Origin: a bacterium
Lineage (GTDB): Bacteria; Patescibacteriota; Minisyncoccia; Phycocordibacterales; Phycocordibacteraceae
NCBI GenBank assembly: GCA_021817685.1
Contig: JAKAGD010000011.1
Location: 1 to 12,880, forward strand
Direction of reading: 5' to 3'
DNA: 12,880 nt
Part shown: one piece after another, positions 6,242 to 12,880 of the stretch
How positions within the stretch are numbered: the stretch's first letter is position 1
How the letters are laid out: every line of letters begins with the position of its first letter
Position numbers and translations under genes: made by a program
The notes under the pieces: generated by a model
Told to the model about the DNA's origin: nothing
Database searches by the model: none
The model's input: only the letters and a program-made list of their open reading frames with translations

Positions 6242-7117
6242 TTATTTTCCGAGAGCGGCCCGCGCCGTGGCGAGGTTTTTCTCTATGCCGCTTCTCATTG
6301 CCTCGAGGCCTCCCGCGGCAAGCTTCGGATCGTTCCCGGGATACGCTCGCTGCCAGTCGGTTTCGGTGAGAGACGCGGCGAGCGTTTGCGCCTTCAAGAA
6401 CGCACTAACCGCGCCGGAAAACTTCCCCAGGTCGAGCTCCATAACCCCGAGCGAATTCCAGAGCCAGGGATTTGTCCCCCCTCCATCGGCATGTGCGATG
6501 CCGTCGGCAAGGACCGTTGCCGCTTCTTCGTACTTTTTCTCTTTGGCGAGGACATAGGCAAGATCGTTATATCCCGCCCATTCACCCGGAGCCCAGGCAA
6601 TAAATGAACGGAAGTCAGCCTCGGCAAGCGAGAGGTCGCCGGGCCGTCCCCGGTAGGCATAGGTGAGCGCGCGCATGTAGAGCGCGCGCGTGTATGCCGG
6701 GTTCACTGAAAGCTCCTCATTAAGCTCCGCGAGCGCCGCTGTAAAGTTCGAATGCACGAATTCGATCCGCGCGAGCATGTAATGCGCAAGCGGCATCGTC
6801 GGCGCAAGCGCAAGCGCTTTCTTGAAGGCGTACTCGGCCTTTCCCAATTCGTACGGACGAGCGCCTGCCGCACCTATCATCGATTGATTCCCGAAGTAGT
6901 ACGCGCCGAGAGAGAACGCGAGGTCCGCGTCCGTACGGTTGAGCGCGAGTGCGAGTGCGGGCGAATGAAAGCGCTCCCATGCGTAACGGGCGGCCGTGGT
7001 CGGTATCGGGGTGTAGAACCACACCGCCGCCATGACGATGGCTGTAGCGGCCGCAATGTAGCCGGGGCGAACCATCCGGCGAGGGAATCCGCCGTTCCGT
7101 CCGACTAACCGGGGCAC
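6242..7117 (-). CDS. Membrane-anchored TPR protein
   Basis: 291 residues: a basic N-terminus, one membrane segment (about 19-36, GYIAAATAIVMAAVWFY), then a mainly helical extracytoplasmic part. TPR-like helical pairs run from about residue 88 to 250. Examples are GKAEYAFKKALALAPTMPLAH, FTAALAELNEELSVNPAYTRA, YEEAATVLADGI and KFSGAVSAFLKAQTLA. TPRs mediate protein-protein contacts, so this is probably a scaffold for envelope proteins; partners are unknown. The GTG start at 7117 overlaps the end of the rhodanese gene by 13 nt and has AAGGAG 10 nt upstream, one of the best ribosome-binding sites here. An ATG at 7075 is a weaker alternative. Translational coupling with the rhodanese gene is likely. 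Confidence 0.82.
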   Translation of the reverse strand: MPRLVGRNGGFPRRMVRPGYIAAATAIVMAAVWFYTPIPTTAARYAWERFHSPALALALNRTDADLAFSLGAYYFGNQSMIGAAGARPYELGKAEYAFKKALALAPTMPLAHYMLARIEFVHSNFTAALAELNEELSVNPAYTRALYMRALTYAYRGRPGDLSLAEADFRSFIAWAPGEWAGYNDLAYVLAKEKKYEEAATVLADGIAHADGGGTNPWLWNSLGVMELDLGKFSGAVSAFLKAQTLAASLTETDWQRAYPGNDPKLAAGGLEAMRSGIEKNLATARAALGK

Positions 7118-7596
7118 ACGATGGGCGCTCCTTGCGCAAACGCAAGGCTTACTTTAGGTACGCTGGTTCCTTCTACCGGAAGCCCCTCAAGCGTCCATAG
7201 TTCCAGCCCGCCGGTGAGATGCACGAGATTGAGATACCCCCAATTCTGGAGATAGCCGTACGCGACCGCGGCGAGTTTGCCGTCGGTGCAGGTCAGCACT
7301 ATCTGCTTCCCGCTCTTCGGCAGCTCGGCGCGCACGCTTGGATCGGCAAGATCTGCGATGCGGATGTTGATGGCCCCTTTAGGGTGCGCTATTGCATATT
7401 CGCTCGCCGAACGGACGTCGATGAAGAGGTATTTCTCCGGGTTGGCGGTGAACTCCTTATAGAAAACGGCCGGATCGACCTCGTTCATCGCCGGAGGGAC
7501 GACGTTGAGATGCTTGAGGGGCGTAAGATAAATAACGCACGCGGTAATAACGGCGGTTACCACGACGGTCGAAGTGATGAGTGTTGTTTTATTCAT
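7105..7596 (-). CDS. Membrane-anchored rhodanese-like protein
   Basis: 163 residues: one N-terminal membrane segment (about 5-25), then a rhodanese domain (about 38-142). Signature elements are FIDVRSASEYAIAHPKGAINI (58-78) and the active-site loop CTDGKLA with the persulfide-forming C103, then GYLNLVHLTGGLELWTLEGLPV at the C-terminal end. Canonical loops are often CxxGxR; here Lys takes the basic position. The enzyme class moves sulfane sulfur through a Cys persulfide. As the domain should face outside the membrane, a role in thiol or redox handling is more likely than cytoplasmic sulfur transfer, but this is inference. It lies 65 nt after the DsbA-like gene and overlaps the TPR gene. Confidence 0.88.
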   Translation of the reverse strand: MNKTTLITSTVVVTAVITACVIYLTPLKHLNVVPPAMNEVDPAVFYKEFTANPEKYLFIDVRSASEYAIAHPKGAINIRIADLADPSVRAELPKSGKQIVLTCTDGKLAAVAYGYLQNWGYLNLVHLTGGLELWTLEGLPVEGTSVPKVSLAFAQGAPIVCPG

Positions 7597-7638
7597 AGGC
7601 TCTTTTCAGCGTACCACCGGCATGGAGTACCGGCGGCG

Positions 7639-7647
7639 TTATCCACA
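7639..7647 (+). promoter_or_regulatory. TTATCCACA motif (DnaA-box-like)
   Basis: A perfect match to the DnaA box consensus TTATNCACA, in the gap between the DsbA-like and rhodanese genes, 43 nt upstream of the rhodanese start. Read on the gene strand it is TGTGGATAA. One isolated box does not make an origin. It may be an operator or chance. Another copy lies at 9888-9896. Confidence 0.3.
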
Positions 7648-7661
7648 CGAATCGGCGAGTA

Positions 7662-8384
7662 TCAGCGTGCCGGCGTACTCGTTGCGCGAAGCGCCGCTTC
7701 TATGAGCGACTGGAACAGCGTGTACGGTTTATTGCCCTCCACTTTCACGGCATGCTGCTGCGGGTCAATGATGAATGTCGCCGGCGCCTTTGTGATGCCT
7801 AAGCGCATCCCGAGCAGGTGTTCGGAGAGAACCTTTTCTTGGATGCTCGGGTTCGCGGTACACGCCGCAAAAGCCTTCGCATCCAATCCCAGGTCAGCGG
7901 CGATGCGGGGAAGCGCCGATAGATCGAGACCGTTCTCCGACGGCGTCAGCTCGAATAGCCTCGCAAGATAGCTGTAGAATCCGCTGCTTCCCTTTTGCTC
8001 GCCCGCACATTCGACCGCAACCGCTTCCGGTACGGAATGGTCCCACGTCCCGAGCGGGAAATGACGCGTTATGAACCGGACTTCCCCGGTCGCTCCGTAG
8101 GCCTGATAGAGACGGTCGACGGTACTCTCAAAGCGCTTGCAGTACTGGCATTCGATATCGGTGTACTCGATGACGGTCGTTGATGCCTGCGGATTCCCCC
8201 GGATGTAATCCGCGGCCGTGGGGGCCAGTATCTGCGCAGCGCGCTCCATGATGTCTGCCGCCTGCTGTTTGCCCGCCCGTTCAGAAGCGTTGCGCTGCCA
8301 GACGGAATACCCGACCGACAGCAGTACGGCAAAAAATGCGACACCGAGCGCGGTCGCTACGGTCCTGCGCTTCTGCTCTGTCAT
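7662..8384 (-). CDS. Membrane-anchored DsbA-family thiol oxidoreductase
   Basis: 240 residues: N-terminal membrane anchor (about 9-28), then a thioredoxin-4/DsbA-like domain. The catalytic motif is C79-Q-Y-C82 in IEYTDIECQYCKRF, and the cis-Pro strand is KAPATFIID (P201). The helical insertion lies between (about 105-185). It resembles BdbD/DsbA-type oxidases or isomerases acting on exported proteins. Further cysteines (C126, C175) lie in the helical part. No VKOR or DsbB partner to reoxidise it is in the window. Its ATG overlaps the stop of the upstream gene in an ATGA, so the two are translationally coupled. The Cys-rich secreted protein further down the block is a plausible substrate (inference). 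Confidence 0.92.
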   Translation of the reverse strand: MTEQKRRTVATALGVAFFAVLLSVGYSVWQRNASERAGKQQAADIMERAAQILAPTAADYIRGNPQASTTVIEYTDIECQYCKRFESTVDRLYQAYGATGEVRFITRHFPLGTWDHSVPEAVAVECAGEQKGSSGFYSYLARLFELTPSENGLDLSALPRIAADLGLDAKAFAACTANPSIQEKVLSEHLLGMRLGITKAPATFIIDPQQHAVKVEGNKPYTLFQSLIEAALRATSTPAR

Positions 8385-9502
8385 TTGAAGTCAGCGTCCG
8401 TCCAACCGAGCGAGAGGAGCGCTTTCTTGAAGTCCGGATCGATAGAAGCCATCTGCGCCACGATCGCTTTCTGTCCGGTCACATTCCGCCTTTCATTCTC
8501 AAAGAATATTTTGAAACCGACGTTCTTCACCAGATCGGAATAGATGACCGACAGATTCGCCTTGATGTCCGCTGCGCGGCTTGCGCCATACGCCCGCGTA
8601 AGATACCCGGCGTAGGAGAAGCGCGGCGAGAGGTCGTTCCCGCTCGCAAGCCCTGTCTGTATGGCCATCAGGAACGCCGGCTCGGGATCTTCGGCCGGTA
8701 TGCCGGCCATCTTGAGGTCGCCGAGCACCTGCGCTTTCCGGATAAGAGAACTGGGAATGAGCTCGGAGGCATTCTCATACTTTAAAGTTCGCTTGATATC
8801 GGCGTCCGCTTTCGTGAGCGCATCCTGCACAAAGCTCAGGTCCGCATCCCAAGCGTCTTTCTCGGCGGCGGTCAGGGTTTTCTCCTTGCTCAGGCGCACG
8901 AGGTCGCTCGAATACCAGCGGGCCGCGCGCAACTCCGCCACGGCAAGAGGGTACAGTGATGCGGCGTATTCGTAGAGGCGGCGGAGCGCGAGCTGTACAT
9001 CCGCTTCTTTGTAAAAGTCCGCGTAGGGCTGGCCTGAGAACACGATGCTCGTAATGTCTTTGGTATTGGTATTCCGATAAAAAAGCTCTCCCACCTGCTG
9101 TGCCGCATATGCTCTCTGCAGGTTGGTATACGCGGGATTGGTGGAGATATCTTTCAACTGCTGGATTGCCGTGCCGATAGTGCTTGTGCGGTCCTGCACA
9201 ATGGAGAGCAGGTAGAGTATCTGCCCCTGTTCGTCTATGTTGGTAGTTTGAGAAAGCGCTTTTTGGTAATACGGAATGGAGGTCGTCGGGTTGTTGGTAT
9301 GGCGCAAACGTTCTGCGGTAGCAAAGTCCTGATTATTCGTGAGAAGTCCGGTCAACGGATTCTCGCGAGATACCGGCTTGGTCGATTGCGTGGGCCGACT
9401 ATATAGGTAATACCCTGCGCCTGCGCCCGCCACCAACACGACCGACAACAGCGCAATGACGATCTTTTTCGTCGTGAAGAAATTCTCCGGTGTATTTTCC
9501 AT
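8381..9502 (-). CDS. Membrane-anchored helical repeat protein, TPR-like
   Basis: I do not recognise a named family. The 373-residue protein has one membrane segment (about 13-33, KIVIALLSVVLVAGAGAGYYLY), a Pro/Ser/Thr linker, and then a nearly all-helical part. This has weak TPR character (TTSIPYYQKALSQ, QILYLLSIVQDR, AYAAQQVGELFYR, ASLYPLAVAELRAARW). The N-terminus is cytoplasmic and the rest probably outside. Start is ATG at 9502 without a clear Shine-Dalgarno; the stop overlaps the start of the DsbA-like gene. Placement suggests a scaffold or chaperone working with that oxidoreductase. Confidence 0.8.
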   Translation of the reverse strand: MENTPENFFTTKKIVIALLSVVLVAGAGAGYYLYSRPTQSTKPVSRENPLTGLLTNNQDFATAERLRHTNNPTTSIPYYQKALSQTTNIDEQGQILYLLSIVQDRTSTIGTAIQQLKDISTNPAYTNLQRAYAAQQVGELFYRNTNTKDITSIVFSGQPYADFYKEADVQLALRRLYEYAASLYPLAVAELRAARWYSSDLVRLSKEKTLTAAEKDAWDADLSFVQDALTKADADIKRTLKYENASELIPSSLIRKAQVLGDLKMAGIPAEDPEPAFLMAIQTGLASGNDLSPRFSYAGYLTRAYGASRAADIKANLSVIYSDLVKNVGFKIFFENERRNVTGQKAIVAQMASIDPDFKKALLSLGWTDADFK

Positions 9503-9514
9503 GACAGGGTCTGC

Positions 9515-9832
9515 TTAGCCGGAATCGCAGTCGCCTCCTCCGGCTCCGCATCCATCGGCGCCGCTGTCACCGCCGCTGTCACCGCTGCCGCTATCACCGC
9601 CACTGCCGCTGTCACCGCCGCTGTCGCCGCCAAAGCTACCGTCGGTCGAGGTGCTGGTTGGGATTTCCGCTGATGCCACGGGCGTGAACGGTATGGGGGA
9701 GGTCACGACCCGACCCTGCGAGGCGCTCCGTGCGGTGAGCATATTCGCTACGAACGAGGACACGGAGAGAGCCGCCCCGAAAACTACCGAGTACAGCAGG
9801 AAATTCTTTGTCTTTGTATATGCTCGAGTCAT
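9515..9832 (-). CDS. Small membrane protein with Gly/Asp/Ser-rich tail
   Basis: 105 residues, no recognised family. The basic start (MTRAYTKTKNF) is followed by a hydrophobic segment (about 11-33) and a linker ending near residue 60. Residues 66-105 are almost only Gly, Asp and Ser (repeats of GGDSG), ending with two cysteines (GADGCGAGGGDCDSG). The tail is probably a flexible extracytoplasmic chain; Ca2+ binding or a linker role is possible but not shown. ATG at 9832 is preceded by AGGAG (9844-9848) at 11 nt and TATACT at 9852-9857. The frame is open further upstream, across the promoter region and into the opposite gene, but this ATG has both signals. It is the first gene of the envelope block. 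Confidence 0.75.
   Translation of the reverse strand: MTRAYTKTKNFLLYSVVFGAALSVSSFVANMLTARSASQGRVVTSPIPFTPVASAEIPTSTSTDGSFGGDSGGDSGSGGDSGSGDSGGDSGADGCGAGGGDCDSG
9561..9630. repeat. Low-complexity CCGCTGTCA tandem-like repeat
   Basis: Imperfect 9- and 18-nt units built on ccgctgtcaccg encode the GGDSG repeats of the small membrane protein. Slippage here could change tail length. Adjacent open frames in this stretch are by-products of the repeat. Confidence 0.7.
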
Positions 9833-9843
9833 AGATGCCGAAG

Positions 9844-9870
9844 CTCCTGTAAGTATAGTATCTTTATAGT
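9844..9870. promoter_or_regulatory. Divergent promoter region
   Basis: The 52-bp gap between two divergent starts (9832 minus, 9885 plus) contains, on the plus strand, two TATAGT hexamers (9854-9859 and 9865-9870). The second puts a start point near 9877, 8 nt before the + strand ATG. On the minus strand it contains TATACT (9852-9857), with AGGAG (9844-9848) downstream. The -10 elements of the two directions overlap, so the envelope block and the fusion gene may be expressed in competition. No strong -35 is visible. Confidence 0.5.
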
Positions 9871-9884
9871 GAAGTCTTCTAACG

Positions 9885-11522
9885 ATGTTATCCACACAGC
9901 CCCCCGCCCGCACGAATCGCCTCCTCGACCGTATCCGCAAAGACGTGACCCGGACCAAGGAAACCGACACCATTATCGCCGACGAACGAGGCGGCGAGGC
10001 GAACTGGATCCTTGATTTCAGGAGGATATTCCTTGACCCGGACGAGCTCGACACCCTCTCGGACCTCTTTTGGGAGCGCTTTGCTCCCCGCCTGCCGTTC
10101 CAAGTGGGCGGCATGGAATCCGCGTCCATACCGCTCATCACCGCCATCGTGTTGAAAGGGAAAGCGCGCGGGACTCCTGTGAGCGGTTTCTATATCAGGA
10201 AGTCGCGCAAGAAGGTCGGCTTGCTGAGGCAAGTCGAGGGCGAACTCACCGATGAGCCGGTCGTGCTGGTGGATGACCTCATCAACAACGGCAATACTTT
10301 CTTGAAACAGGCGGTCCTTCTGGAAGCGCTTGGGAAAAAAGTGCAGGCGGCATTCGCCATCGTGCGTTTCCACGAGGTCAGCCACTACACGGCGCTCGCC
10401 GACAAAGGCATCCGGGTAGAAACCCTTTTTGATCTGGAGGATATCGGGCTCACGTACGGGGAAGCCGCGGCGCCGCGGCACGACCGGTTCGCCGTCCGCT
10501 GGTACTTCCGCGGCGGCGGAGCCGACCTTTACCGCGTTGAGCGCAAATCAACTCCTGCGGCAGACGCAACCTCCGTATATTACGGAACTGACGACGGCCA
10601 GGTGTATGCGCTTGCCCAGAAAGACGGGTCCGAACGGTGGCGATTCAAGGCTGGTCTGCGTCCGAAAGGGCCCTATGCGATATCGGACCTGCTGCGCATC
10701 GGCACGATGCTGTATTTCGCAAGCCGCAACGGCAACGTGTTCGCGCTTGATGCGGATACCGGCTCGGTACGCTGGGTGTATGCCGACGCGGACTGGTGTA
10801 CTTCCCCTCCCGCAATTGCGCCGGACGGCGCGCGCATCTACATCGGCATCAACGCCGGATGGTTCAACAAGCGCAACTATCTCGTTGCGCTCGATGCGAA
10901 AAGCGGCGCTGAATTGTGGCGCGTTCCCCTGCCGGATTCGGCGCGCCGCGTTACCGCCGAACAAGCGTGCATTAGCGCCGGATGCGCGGACGGGACCTTT
11001 CTCATGCTCCGCGCCACAGACGGCTCTCCGCTCTGGTCCTATAAAACGCGCGGGACGATCGTCGGCGGGAGCGCGCGCACGGAGAATGGCGTCGTCGTGT
11101 TCGGGTCACTCGACGGTTCGTTATATATGCTCGACGGGAAAACCGGCGAACTCCGGCATGCGCTCGAGTTCGAGAACGGCATAGCCACGACGCCGCTGGT
11201 GAGCGGGAACCGCATCATCGTGAGCGGGCTGGATAAGTGCGTGTATGGCATCTCCGCCGACACAGCCGAAATTCTCTGGAGATTTGAGACGAAGGGCAGG
11301 ATATTCGCCGACCCGGCGCTCATCAACGGATATGTCTACGTCGGCTCGGATGATTCGCGATTATACGAGCTCGAACCAAACACCGGGAAAGCGACCGCGT
11401 TCTTCCAGACCGTTGAACGCATCACCAATCCGATCGTGTACGCCCCTCGCACGGGAAATTATTTCCTGCCGACGTATGCGGGTGAGCTGTATTGCCTAAC
11501 CGAGAAGGCAGCGCGCGCGTAA
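9885..11522 (+). CDS. Orotate-PRTase-like domain fused to PQQ-type beta-propeller
   Basis: 545 residues in two parts. Residues 1-210 look like a type I phosphoribosyltransferase of the orotate (PyrE) kind: WILDFRR (41-47), GGMESASIPLITAIVLKG (75-92), GFYIRKSRKKVG (101-112) and the PRPP-binding loop VVLVDDLINNGNT (126-138) with the acidic pair D130-D131. Residues 229-545 hold about eight propeller repeats of the PQQ/BamB pattern, for example YYGTDDGQVYALAQKDGSERW, LYFASRNGNVFALDADTGSVRW and VFGSLDGSLYMLDGKTG. No signal peptide is present, so it is probably cytoplasmic, unlike most BamB or PQQ dehydrogenases. The PRTase may act on a nucleotide or ribose substrate while the propeller binds a ligand or partner. 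Which base it uses cannot be told. Start is ATG at 9885. The 3' end overlaps the converging gene by 27 bp. Confidence 0.85.
   Translation: MLSTQPPARTNRLLDRIRKDVTRTKETDTIIADERGGEANWILDFRRIFLDPDELDTLSDLFWERFAPRLPFQVGGMESASIPLITAIVLKGKARGTPVSGFYIRKSRKKVGLLRQVEGELTDEPVVLVDDLINNGNTFLKQAVLLEALGKKVQAAFAIVRFHEVSHYTALADKGIRVETLFDLEDIGLTYGEAAAPRHDRFAVRWYFRGGGADLYRVERKSTPAADATSVYYGTDDGQVYALAQKDGSERWRFKAGLRPKGPYAISDLLRIGTMLYFASRNGNVFALDADTGSVRWVYADADWCTSPPAIAPDGARIYIGINAGWFNKRNYLVALDAKSGAELWRVPLPDSARRVTAEQACISAGCADGTFLMLRATDGSPLWSYKTRGTIVGGSARTENGVVVFGSLDGSLYMLDGKTGELRHALEFENGIATTPLVSGNRIIVSGLDKCVYGISADTAEILWRFETKGRIFADPALINGYVYVGSDDSRLYELEPNTGKATAFFQTVERITNPIVYAPRTGNYFLPTYAGELYCLTEKAARA
9888..9896 (+). 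promoter_or_regulatory. TTATCCACA motif at the start of the PRTase-propeller gene
   Basis: A perfect DnaA-box-type 9-mer immediately after the ATG at 9885, encoding Leu-Ser-Thr. It is 56 nt upstream of the divergent start at 9832. Same motif and same orientation as 7639-7647. It could be an operator or chance. Confidence 0.3.
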
Positions 11523-12880
11523 CCGCGCCGCGCCGAGCAGGAAGTGGGCATCGGCATCGATCCATGCCTGCGGATTCCCGCCGTCGTGCCGGAAACCTCC
11601 CTCGAGCATCGCTCGTTTCTTGGCATCCGGCACAAAATAGAGATCTTCTTTCCCGTACTGCATGCTAAGGAGCCACGATGCGCATCGGCGCAGTTGTTCC
11701 TGGTAGCGCTCCGGGTCGTCCGCCATCGCCTCAAATATTTTCCCGGTGCCGCGGGTGTAGGCAAAAGAAGAGTCCGGCGTATCAGGGAACGATCCGTCCG
11801 CCTGTTGCGATTCTTTGTACCACCGCTCGGCGCGCCGCGCGGTAGCCGCATCCTTGAAAAGAGGCGCGAGCACGATGAGCTCCGCGTATGCGGCAAAAGA
11901 GAGCGGGCCGCCTTCTTCAAGCGCGGAAACAAATCTCTCGGCGGCCGTTCGGTAGAGCGCCTCCGCCTCAGCGCGGTACGCGCTGCCGGCTGCATGGAGA
12001 AATGCCGACGCCTGCAGGTACAGGATGGGCTCGTATGGTTGGTTCGGCGCTTCCCGCGAAACAGCGTCCGCGATGCCATTCATTTCTTTTTCAAGCGAAA
12101 GCGCGCGCGCCGCCTGTCCGAGGTAGATCTCCGTCAACAAGCGCGCTGCTTCGGGAAGTGAACTGCGGCGAAGATGCCGCGACAAATAGCCGGATAGGCG
12201 AGTAGCGGCGTCCCGGTAGGGAACGCGTCCGGTTTCTCTGCCAAACGCGGCAAGAGCATATGCGGCGAACGCTAGACGCACCCATTGCATGCTTCTGTTC
12301 GGCGGCGACTCAAAAGGGTCGACGACGCTCCCGATAGAGCCGTCCGGTTCCTGGAGCGACACGAGCCGGTCGGCGCTGCGAGTCGCTCCCTCCAGGAATA
12401 TCGGCAAACCGAGACAGACCGAGCCCGAGAGCGCTTCCCGGGCAGGCATGGGGCCGCGGAGCCTGAGCACGGTGTTCGCGTCTTCCGATTCGATCCATCC
12501 GTGCGTTTCGGCGATGAAATAACGCGCCCCGTCCGGGGAAAATCCTCCCTTCTTTCGGGCAAGCGTATCAAGCAGATGCGCAAGGCTTGCGAAACGGACG
12601 CAATTGAACACGGTGGGCAGATACCAGCCGGTTTTCCCTTCGTTCCGGGCGATGTACGCCTTTGTGTAATACACGTCGCCGCGCGCTATCTCGAGCGGCA
12701 AGAGCGGTATCTCCGGACCGGACCAGGTGGCAAGTTCAAGGCGCGCGCGGGCGAGCTCGCCTTCTTCGAGCGGACGGAACCGGCCGTCGCGTGCCGCGCG
12801 CGCGGCGGCCGTCGCAACAGCTTCGACGAGCGGCTTCCCCGCAGTGATCATTGATGCGCGCAGTTCGCCGTCGACCCATA
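11496..12880 (-). CDS. AMMECR1 domain fused to alpha/alpha-toroid domain, N-terminus cut off
   Basis: The frame is open to the right edge, so the true start lies outside; 460 residues are visible. Visible residues 1-130 match the AMMECR1 fold: ELRASMITAGKPLVEAVATAA, then DGRFRPLEEGELARARLEL (like DPRFPPLTEEELP..ieiS), then GKTGWYLPTV (like GLLLPQVA) and GGFSPDGARYFIAETHGW. The usual LRGCIG motif reads LRASMI, so its conserved Cys is missing. Residues about 150-460 are helical repeats with SLQEPDGSIGS, SQQADGSFPD and WLLSMQYGKEDLYF, as in terpenoid-cyclase/prenyltransferase or DUF255-type alpha/alpha toroids. HDGGNPQAWIDADAHFLLGAARL closes the barrel. No canonical DxDD or zinc site is evident. 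AMMECR1 proteins are known to neighbour Memo and radical-SAM genes; function is unsolved. It converges on the PRTase-propeller gene. Confidence 0.82.
   Translation of the reverse strand, partial: WVDGELRASMITAGKPLVEAVATAAARAARDGRFRPLEEGELARARLELATWSGPEIPLLPLEIARGDVYYTKAYIARNEGKTGWYLPTVFNCVRFASLAHLLDTLARKKGGFSPDGARYFIAETHGWIESEDANTVLRLRGPMPAREALSGSVCLGLPIFLEGATRSADRLVSLQEPDGSIGSVVDPFESPPNRSMQWVRLAFAAYALAAFGRETGRVPYRDAATRLSGYLSRHLRRSSLPEAARLLTEIYLGQAARALSLEKEMNGIADAVSREAPNQPYEPILYLQASAFLHAAGSAYRAEAEALYRTAAERFVSALEEGGPLSFAAYAELIVLAPLFKDAATARRAERWYKESQQADGSFPDTPDSSFAYTRGTGKIFEAMADDPERYQEQLRRCASWLLSMQYGKEDLYFVPDAKKRAMLEGGFRHDGGNPQAWIDADAHFLLGAARLRARCLLG

Noticed and set aside
5786..6607. 273-codon + strand frame opposite the Cys-rich and TPR genes
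   Set aside because: Antisense by-product of GC-rich codon use; no recognisable domain.
7639..9896. Replication origin based on DnaA boxes
   Set aside because: Only two perfect boxes 2.2 kb apart, no AT-rich unwinding region, and no dnaA or dnaN nearby.
9833..10147. Longer minus-strand start for the small Gly/Asp/Ser-rich protein
   Set aside because: The extension would run through the divergent promoter and into the PRTase gene. ATG at 9832 has AGGAG and a -10 hexamer.
11453..11470. GGAAATTATTTCC palindrome resembling the foldback element's inner hairpin
   Set aside because: It lies inside the PRTase-propeller coding sequence with no other part of the element present; chance match.
1..12880. 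CRISPR array or rRNA genes
   Set aside because: No regularly spaced direct repeats and no rRNA-like conserved stretches are visible on either strand.

Overview
The window looks like part of a Patescibacteria (CPR, Parcubacteria-like) chromosome. The evidence is indirect. The ribosomal and translation proteins are short forms (EF-Ts 193 aa, RF1 317 aa, S2 232 aa). Genes are tightly packed with 4 to 27 bp overlaps. Many small single-pass membrane proteins and a Cys-rich surface protein of a kind common in these genomes are present. Base composition is GC-rich except for roughly the first 900 bases. No 16S rRNA or other phylogenetic marker was available, so the assignment is inference.

Layout. 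1-296: a short open stretch on the + strand that ends like a thioredoxin-fold protein and closes in a good intrinsic terminator; it looks like a gene remnant. 297-704 (-): zinc-finger HNH endonuclease directly downstream of tRNA-Thr(TGT) (772-847, -), with a perfect 11-bp inverted repeat just upstream of the tRNA. 953-4282 (-): translation block in transcription order rpmE, prfA, rpsB, tsf, then a small membrane protein. prfA is flanked on both sides by inverted copies of a foldback element (about 2759-2867 and 3871-4024). The two copies share an almost identical core, and their stem arms differ by compensated base changes.

4304-9832 (-): envelope gene block in transcription order: small Gly/Asp/Ser-rich membrane protein, TPR-like anchored protein, anchored DsbA-like oxidoreductase, anchored rhodanese, anchored TPR protein, and a large secreted Cys-rich CARDB/Ig-like protein. 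A plausible common theme is assembly or disulfide maturation of secreted Cys-rich surface proteins.

9885-12880: the most unusual part. A + strand gene fuses an orotate-phosphoribosyltransferase-like domain to a roughly eight-repeat PQQ-type beta-propeller. It converges, with a 27-bp overlap, on a - strand gene running off the right edge that fuses an AMMECR1 domain to an alpha/alpha-toroid repeat domain. The AMMECR1 domain has lost its usual LRGCIG-type motif. The pair may be part of an undescribed system related to the AMMECR1/Memo/radical-SAM association.

Several genes have a -10-like hexamer only 6-9 nt before the start codon and no Shine-Dalgarno sequence, suggesting leaderless transcription. 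Three envelope or fusion gene upstream regions share a TTATCCACA-like motif.
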